In this document: positions 26,991 through 32,547 of the stretch, one piece after another
Layout of the letters: each line of letters starts with the position of its first letter
Position numbering within the stretch: the first letter of the stretch is position 1
Origin: Saprospiraceae bacterium
GTDB taxonomy: Bacteria; Bacteroidota; Bacteroidia; Chitinophagales; Saprospiraceae
NCBI GenBank assembly: GCA_018224445.1
Contig: JAGTVA010000027.1
Location: forward strand, 1-32,547
Length of the DNA: 32,547 bases
Reading direction: 5' to 3'
Notes under the pieces: generated by a model
Told to the model about the DNA's origin: nothing
The model's input: the letters and a program-made list of their open reading frames with translations, nothing else
Databases searched by the model: none
Translations under genes and position numbers: made by a program

Positions 26991-29483
26991 ATGTTGAAGA
27001 CTCCGTACCTTATCCACTGTTTAAAAATGGTGGTTGTGTTGTTTCTCTTTATTCAGGACAGCGGTCAATTGCTAAATTCACAACCTATAGACGCTCCGTA
27101 TGGTTGTCACCACATCCACAATAATTTTCAATCCTACGGTGTATTTACTCACCGCTCAGATGCTGCTCAAAAAGTAATTCGAAGGAGCGATACCCTGAAT
27201 TTGTATCACTATGAAATTCACCTGGATGTAACCCGTTTTATTTCAGGTGAAATATACGGAAGGACCATCGTCCACCTGGAGTCATTGATGGATTCAATCC
27301 ACGTGATAACCCTCGATCTCGAAGGTTTGACAGTAGACTCTGTAAACATAGAGCAGTCCGCAATGCCCTTTAGTCACGACGGCAGATTTTTGCGCATTTT
27401 TTCCGACGAACCCCTCTCAGCCAACGACAGTATTGAAGCGGAAGTTTTTTACCACGGAAGCCCGATCACCTGCCCGTCCGGATTTGGAGGCTTTTATTTT
27501 GAGAATGGTTACGCCTACAACCTCGGAATCGGCCTGGCAGCGGACCCTCACAATTTTGGCCGCAGCTGGTTTCCCTGTTTTGATAATTTCGTGCAGCGAT
27601 CTACCTTTGAATACCACGTAAAAAGTGAGGGAGGGAGAAAAGCCCACGCCGTAGGCAGATTTATAGAAGAGCAAGCCCTTGCAGGCGACACCCTGGTAAG
27701 GGTTTACCGAATGGAACAACCCATTCCCACTTACTTGAGCAGTGTAGCTGTCTCCAACTACAGAACGATGGACTGGACCCACCAGGGGGCTTACGGCCCG
27801 GTCGATATTCAACTGATTGCAAGGTCGGGAGATCTGGATAACTTCAGGGCATCTCTTGAAGACCTGGAATACGCCATAGATGCTCTTGAATACTGGTACG
27901 GCCCTTATCCCTTTGAGCGCATAGGATATGTAATCACCACCAGAGGAGCCATGGAGCACCCCACTAATACCGCATACCCAAGCCACAGTATTGCTGGCGG
28001 ACAAAAAAGCACCCGACTGATGGCCCACGAACTCTGCCACCATTGGTGGGGAAACCTCACCACGCTCACCACTGCTAAAGACATGTGGATCAAAGAAGGG
28101 CCGGCCGAATACGGCGCTCACCTGACTCAGGAATTTATCAACGGGCCTGAGGGCCTTAAAACTGCCGTTAGAAATAACCATCAAACCACCATCGAAACTG
28201 CCCACACCGTCGACGATGGTTACTTTGCACTTTCCCCTATGCCCGCCTACAACACCTATGGAAGGCATACCTACATCCGCGGCGCTTCCGTAATCCACAA
28301 TTTGAGAGGTTACCTGGGCGACAGTCTCTTCAGGCATGGTATGCAAGGGGTGCTCATGGACAATTCCTTCTCGGCTATAGATGCTTATGAATTCAGAGAT
28401 CAACTAACAGATCTTACCGGTTGCGATCTCACTCACTTTTTTAACGATTGGATTTTTGCCCCGGGTTACGCTGATTTTTCAATAGACTCCTTTAGGGTGA
28501 TTGGCCAAAGTGGAAATAAGCACCTGGTGGAGACTTTTTTTAAACAGCGAAAATACCAAAGCCCGCATTATCACCTGGAAGTTCCCCTTCAAATAACTTT
28601 TGGGAATGCAGGCCAAAAAACAAGCGTGAGGATGATCGCCTCAGACAGTCTGTCCTCCGATACCATTGCCTTGGAATTTATTCCCGAATGGGCGGTTTTA
28701 AATGACGAACACAGCTTGAATTTAGCTTCTTTTACCAGTGTTCTTAAAATCGACCAGCCCGGAACCATTCAGGATCCGTATACCCGTACCAGGTGGGTCA
28801 CTGACCAGGTGGAAGATTCGGTGCTCTTGTATATAGAGCACCACTATTCCGGGCCTGACAAGCCCGAGGCAATGGATCCGGATTTCCGGATTTCAGCAAA
28901 TCACTATTTTGCTGTCAAAGGCAATTTTGACGAAAGTTGGAAGGCTACACTCACTCTGCGAATCGAGGGAAAGGGAAATCTAGCCCTCGACAGCGATTTG
29001 GTTTCAATAACGGAGGATTCTCTCATTTTGGTGTATCGACCCGACAGGGCTACCGAATGGGTGGAGTACCCTCACTACACCAAACATATTCTTATTCCCG
29101 GAAGTGGATCTGGTTTTATCAATATCCAAAAAATTCAATCCGGAGAATACGCTTTTGCCAATTCATTTTTTAAGGGTGGAACTCCAACAGTGGATCGCAA
29201 TCAACCCGATATAGAGTTTTCTCTTTATCCCAATCCATTGACGACAAATACCCTCCATATCGCAAGTGGGCAACAGGAGGGCAATTACCGCGCTACAATC
29301 TATGATCTGCGGGGTACTGAGGTTATGACAATTCCGGTATTGCACATCTCACCGGAGGCCGAGCAATCCATCGACCTGAAAAACCTCCTTCCGGGAACCT
29401 ATTTTTTGAATTTGAGTAAAACCGGGGACCAATCCCAATATATGAATTCAAATTTAAATGTATTACCGTTTATTAAACAATAG
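26991..29483 (+). CDS. M1 family (aminopeptidase N-like) zinc metallopeptidase with T9SS C-terminal sorting domain
   Basis: 830 aa. MAHELCHHWWGNLTTLTTAKDMWIKEGPAEY = HExxH-18-E; GAMEH at the GAMEN position; C-terminal FSLYPNPLTTNTLHI...LLPGTYFLNLS. Confidence 0.92.
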   Translation: MLKTPYLIHCLKMVVVLFLFIQDSGQLLNSQPIDAPYGCHHIHNNFQSYGVFTHRSDAAQKVIRRSDTLNLYHYEIHLDVTRFISGEIYGRTIVHLESLMDSIHVITLDLEGLTVDSVNIEQSAMPFSHDGRFLRIFSDEPLSANDSIEAEVFYHGSPITCPSGFGGFYFENGYAYNLGIGLAADPHNFGRSWFPCFDNFVQRSTFEYHVKSEGGRKAHAVGRFIEEQALAGDTLVRVYRMEQPIPTYLSSVAVSNYRTMDWTHQGAYGPVDIQLIARSGDLDNFRASLEDLEYAIDALEYWYGPYPFERIGYVITTRGAMEHPTNTAYPSHSIAGGQKSTRLMAHELCHHWWGNLTTLTTAKDMWIKEGPAEYGAHLTQEFINGPEGLKTAVRNNHQTTIETAHTVDDGYFALSPMPAYNTYGRHTYIRGASVIHNLRGYLGDSLFRHGMQGVLMDNSFSAIDAYEFRDQLTDLTGCDLTHFFNDWIFAPGYADFSIDSFRVIGQSGNKHLVETFFKQRKYQSPHYHLEVPLQITFGNAGQKTSVRMIASDSLSSDTIALEFIPEWAVLNDEHSLNLASFTSVLKIDQPGTIQDPYTRTRWVTDQVEDSVLLYIEHHYSGPDKPEAMDPDFRISANHYFAVKGNFDESWKATLTLRIEGKGNLALDSDLVSITEDSLILVYRPDRATEWVEYPHYTKHILIPGSGSGFINIQKIQSGEYAFANSFFKGGTPTVDRNQPDIEFSLYPNPLTTNTLHIASGQQEGNYRATIYDLRGTEVMTIPVLHISPEAEQSIDLKNLLPGTYFLNLSKTGDQSQYMNSNLNVLPFIKQ

Positions 29484-29609
29484 AATAGAACTCTATAGGC
29501 TATCGCAAAGTGAAATTTAATACCAGGACAATAAGTCCCAATCAGCTGAACATCAAATATTTACAATTCAATTTGGCAAGGTTTTTGTTTTGTTAATAAA
29601 AAAAACAAA

Positions 29610-29795
29610 ATGGAAACCACAGACTATTCTTTCACAAAAAAGCAGTCCTCCTACGCCCTGGATTGGTTCAATGCCATCCTGATCATCCTCATTTTAATCA
29701 TCCTCCTGATCCTTGTTTTTTTATACGATTATGGAACGGACCTATTCAATTTAATTTTTTCGAATGAAAAAATTGAAAATTTAGTCGGGCAGTAA
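29610..29795 (+). CDS. Small single-TM hypothetical protein
   Basis: 61 aa METTDYSFTKKQSSYALDWFNAILIILILIILLILVFLYDYGTDLFNLIF...; ATG start after an A-rich leader, strong hydrophobic segment. Confidence 0.5.
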   Translation: METTDYSFTKKQSSYALDWFNAILIILILIILLILVFLYDYGTDLFNLIFSNEKIENLVGQ

Positions 29796-30002
29796 ACTTG
29801 AAAAACAAACAATCAGGCCTTTCCTTCTCTACCATAAATTAAGTCGAAATTACTCGCTCCAATAAGCCCGGGTTATCGAATTAGAAAAACATCTTCACCA
29901 TCGTTCCGGATTCTCACAAGGGAATCGGTTGATTATTTTTCGTCCGGAAAATTACTTAAAGGCCAACTCAATTATCTTTTGCGAGAATCATCTTCCTGCA
30001 CG

Positions 30003-30028
30003 AAAAAAGGGCAATAAGCTTTATCGCC
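30003..30028 (-). terminator. Rho-independent terminator of tRNA-Lys
   Basis: Minus strand GGCGATAA-AGC-TTATTGCC (8-bp stem with one G-U), then C and TTTTTT; about 22 nt downstream of the tRNA 3' end. Confidence 0.85.
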
Positions 30029-30050
30029 TACTACCCTTTGATCTTGAAAG

Positions 30051-30123
30051 TGATCTCGCCGGGGCTCGAACCCGGGACCCTCTGATTAAAAGTCAGATGC
30101 TCTACCAGCTGAGCTACGAGATC
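30051..30123 (-). tRNA. tRNA-Lys (anticodon TTT), CCA not encoded
   Basis: Minus strand GATCTCGTAGCTCAGCTGGTAGAGCATCTGACTTTTAATCAGAGGGTCCCGGGTTCGAGCCCCGGCGAGATCA: 7-bp acceptor stem, D-arm, TCTGA-CTTTTAA-TCAGA anticodon arm, GGTTCGAGCC T-arm. Confidence 0.97.
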
Positions 30124-30144
30124 ATCCATTATTTTTTGGAGTTG

Positions 30145-30177
30145 CAAAGATAAAATAAAGTTTTTAAATGCCGCAAA
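30145..30177 (-). promoter_or_regulatory. Bacteroidota-type promoter of tRNA-Lys: TTTG-N21-TATCTTTG
   Basis: Plus CAAAGATA 30145-30152 and CAAA 30174-30177; -7 box about 21 nt upstream of the mature 5' end. Confidence 0.65.
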
Positions 30178-30328
30178 TCAACATGGAAATTATCAATTAT
30201 TATTTACCCCCTTCGATCAGGAGTTGACTAGTGTATGATTTACAGGAATTTAACTACCTCTATTGGATATATAGATTTATGGTTACCCCCTGTGATTATA
30301 AATCACCCTCCCGGCCTAAGACTGTGGC

Positions 30329-31240
30329 CTATATATCAAAAACTTCACCTTCCTCTGCTGCATAGGTCTCCTTAAATACTGTACTGGCCTCCTCTCTGAT
30401 TGTATCAATATCTTTATACCGGGAGGAAAAGTGTCCGACAATTAATTTTTTCACCCCTACCTTCAATGCCAATAGCGCTGCCTGCAAGGAGGTTGTGTGC
30501 ATGGTCTTTTCAGCTCTTTCCCTGTCCTCCTCCAAAAAAGTAGCCTCGTGATACAGGGTAGTCACCCCTGTGAGTATTTCTTTCTGGGCTTCAAAGGGCC
30601 GGGTGTCTGAGCAGTAGGCGTATTTTCTGGCAGGCTCTTCTTCAACCACAAAAGCCGAGGCTTTAATTACCTTTCCCGAAGAGGTTATATAATCCGCTCC
30701 CGCTCTGATTTTTTCTCTTTCCTCTCCGGGGACTCCGTATTCATCCAACAGTGCTCCGTCCAAATTCCTTTTGCCCTTCTTTTCCCCAAAAATATATCCA
30801 TAAGTAGGCACTCTGTGTTCAAGAGGAAAGGCGGTTACTGTCAGTTGCCGGTTTTCAAATATCTGTTTGACTCCTACATGATTCAATTCAAGCAATTCCA
30901 GTGGGTAGTTGAGTGGATTTCCGGTGATATTCAGTATGCACTCTACAACCTCTTTGATCCCCAAGGGAGCAATTACCTGAAGGGGTTCCGACCGATGCAT
31001 AAGATTGTACGATTGCAACAGGCCAAATAGTCCGAAAAAGTGATCTCCGTGCAGGTGACTGATGAAAATCTGTTTTATCCTGTTCTTTTTGACTCCGGCC
31101 TCGTCCATCCGCATTTGGGTTCCCTCTCCACAGTCTATCAGGAATATATCATCTCTGTATTTTAGCACCTGTGCAGAGGGATGTCTCCCATAGGCGGGAA
31201 GTGCCGAATTACTCCCTAATATTCTGACTTTAAAATCCAT
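30329..31240 (-). CDS. rnz: Ribonuclease Z
   Basis: 303 aa. DFKVRILGSNSALPAYGRHPSAQVL, FLIDCGEGTQMRMDEAGVKKNRIKQIFISHLHGDHFFGLFGLL, AYCSDTRPFE, LYHEATFLEEDRERAEKTMHTTSLQAA. Confidence 0.96.
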   Translation of the reverse strand: MDFKVRILGSNSALPAYGRHPSAQVLKYRDDIFLIDCGEGTQMRMDEAGVKKNRIKQIFISHLHGDHFFGLFGLLQSYNLMHRSEPLQVIAPLGIKEVVECILNITGNPLNYPLELLELNHVGVKQIFENRQLTVTAFPLEHRVPTYGYIFGEKKGKRNLDGALLDEYGVPGEEREKIRAGADYITSSGKVIKASAFVVEEEPARKYAYCSDTRPFEAQKEILTGVTTLYHEATFLEEDRERAEKTMHTTSLQAALLALKVGVKKLIVGHFSSRYKDIDTIREEASTVFKETYAAEEGEVFDI

Positions 31241-31276
31241 TAAAATGCTGGTTATTCCCCCGAGAACTACCGGGAT

Positions 31277-31660
31277 TTACTCCTCTTCCGCTTCACCCAA
31301 TAATTCCCTTTCGACTTCTTCCATCAGTACGAATTCTATGGACTCCTCAATGGTGGGAATAATATTAAGTATGGTATCCAGTCGGGAAATCTGAATAATT
31401 TTTCTCACGTGGTCATTTTTCAATCCGGTCACTACAAAACTACCTCCCTGTTTCAAAAGTCGGTGCGCAGTGAGTATGGAACTCAAGCCCGAGCTGTCAA
31501 TGTATTTGACTTTACTCAAATCGAGGATTAGGTTATTTACTCCCTCATTAAGTAAAAAGATAAATTCACTTTTTAATTTTGGAGCGAGGGTAGAATTCAA
31601 GTTCTCTTCATTAAATCTGAGTATGGTATACTTTTCTTCTTTTTCCAGTTCGTACTTCAT
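31277..31660 (-). CDS. STAS domain protein (anti-sigma factor antagonist-like)
   Basis: MKYELEKEEKYTILRFNEENLNSTLAPKLKSEF...NLILDLSKVKYIDSSGLSSILTAHRLLKQGGSFVVTGL; ORF track extends to 31711 but ATG at 31660 fits the domain start. Confidence 0.88.
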   Translation of the reverse strand: MKYELEKEEKYTILRFNEENLNSTLAPKLKSEFIFLLNEGVNNLILDLSKVKYIDSSGLSSILTAHRLLKQGGSFVVTGLKNDHVRKIIQISRLDTILNIIPTIEESIEFVLMEEVERELLGEAEEE

Positions 31661-31868
31661 AAAAAATAAATAGGTTATTGAATGAGTAATTAATAAGGGC
31701 CAATTTAACAAATATCCTTCTAACAGTCTACCTGTTAGTTACTTTAAACAGGATTATATTAAAAGGGTTCTCATTATTCCCGAATCTATTTTCAACACAA
31801 CCACCAATTTGCTTTCAATGGTCAGAAAGGTGGGCATCAAATGCAGACACCCCAACTGGAGTCCGGTA

Positions 31869-32547
31869 TTAAAAAGTAAACTTGGCCGCCAAACTCGGCA
31901 AAATAGGCAATTGGTCAACTCGCTCGAGTTCGATCACATCGTAATAAAAAATATTTTTCCTGTCGTAGGCATTGGTTACACTTGCTGTAATTTCAAGATT
32001 GGTGTATCGCCCGAGTTCTATAAACCTCTTCAATGAAAGATCCATTCGGTGGTAGTAAGGAAGGCGGCCCCGGTTGAGATTGTTATCAAATATGGGCCGG
32101 ACATCCGGATTTCCGCTTACATAATCTAAGTCATTGGGTTGTAAAAAGGGATAATCTCCGAAATATCCCCTGATCTGGGTAAAGGGAAAACCGGAACCCA
32201 AGTTCCACCTGGCACCTGCCTCCCATTGCTTATCAGCTCCAAATCTGTAGGTGGCTAATAAATTGACGTTGTGCCTTCGATCAAAATTGGTGGGATAGGT
32301 CTGAAATCCGTCATTCCTATCCACATAAGCGAGAGAATAAGTCGCCCAAAGATAGAGGTAGTTTCGATCGTATCTGGCAAAAAAATCAATTCCGTAAGCT
32401 TCGCCCGTTTCGGCTATATAATTTGGGTCACCAGCCCTCAGTTTATTTCGGTTGAGGTTGATCAACAACCCGTGATATTTATAATAGGGCTCAAAATTAA
32501 TCTCAATAAGATTTTCAAACAAATCCGCCTCGAGTCCCACGCCAATA
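31869..32547 (-). CDS. TonB-dependent receptor, C-terminal beta-barrel part (truncated by the window edge)
   Basis: Alternating aromatic beta-strand pattern, FDRRHNVNLLATYRFG, RLPYYHRMDLSLKRFIEL, ITASVTNAYDRKNIFYYD, terminal aromatic ...LAAKFTF. Confidence 0.85.
   Translation of the reverse strand, partial: IGVGLEADLFENLIEINFEPYYKYHGLLINLNRNKLRAGDPNYIAETGEAYGIDFFARYDRNYLYLWATYSLAYVDRNDGFQTYPTNFDRRHNVNLLATYRFGADKQWEAGARWNLGSGFPFTQIRGYFGDYPFLQPNDLDYVSGNPDVRPIFDNNLNRGRLPYYHRMDLSLKRFIELGRYTNLEITASVTNAYDRKNIFYYDVIELERVDQLPILPSLAAKFTF

Noticed and set aside
27417-28403. 328-aa minus-strand ORF antisense to the M1 peptidase
   Set aside because: Antisense shadow of a clearly coding region with conserved catalytic motifs; no signal peptide or domain signature.
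29867-29890. CCCGGGTTATCGAATTAGAAA as a degenerate copy of the 2830 inverted-repeat arm
   Set aside because: Only partial similarity to CCCGGATTATTCATAGAAA and no matching second arm; likely chance.
29906-29949. Hairpin CCGGATTC/GAATCGG with nearby T-rich run, and TTCCGGA/TCCGGAA inverted repeat
   Set aside because: Bulged short stem, interrupted T-tract and over 100 nt from the nearest gene end; too weak to call a terminator.
29929-30153. 74-aa plus-strand ORF over the tRNA region
   Set aside because: It runs antisense through the tRNA-Lys gene and its promoter; not coding.
30292-30306. GTGATT-ATA-AATCAC hairpin downstream of rnz
   Set aside because: 6-bp A/T-containing stem with no T-tract on either strand; not a supported terminator.

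Overview
The window looks like chromosome of a Bacteroidota (Saprospiraceae-like) bacterium. It is mostly housekeeping genes plus type IX secretion (T9SS) functions. Recognisable genes: porD-like (DUF4835), purN, a PLP-dependent ACC deaminase/D-cysteine desulfhydrase-like enzyme, a 1371-aa T9SS cargo protein (FN3/P-domain/MAM-like/MopE-like/8 SprB-like repeats), a PorE-like TPR/PD40/OmpA protein, a fused secDF, a TerB-like protein, mutS, a thioredoxin-like + SprB/PKD T9SS cargo protein, ffh, a GLPGLI/DUF4412-like protein, DUF3293, yidC, DUF6438, gpsA, a membrane-anchored coiled-coil protein resembling PspA/Vipp1, an M1-like metallopeptidase with a T9SS tail, tRNA-Lys(TTT), rnz, a STAS protein and the C-terminal part of a TonB-dependent receptor. 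I see no CRISPR array, prophage, complete IS element, defence island or obvious novel multi-gene system. The items most worth a second look are: the TM + PspA/Vipp1-like protein (25953-26972); an unexplained structured or smORF-bearing islet upstream of ffh (20751-20979); an inverted-repeat element in a divergent intergenic region (2830-2904); and a heptamer tandem array just upstream of porD (1-116). Family assignments come from reading the sequences and recalling motifs; no database search was run.
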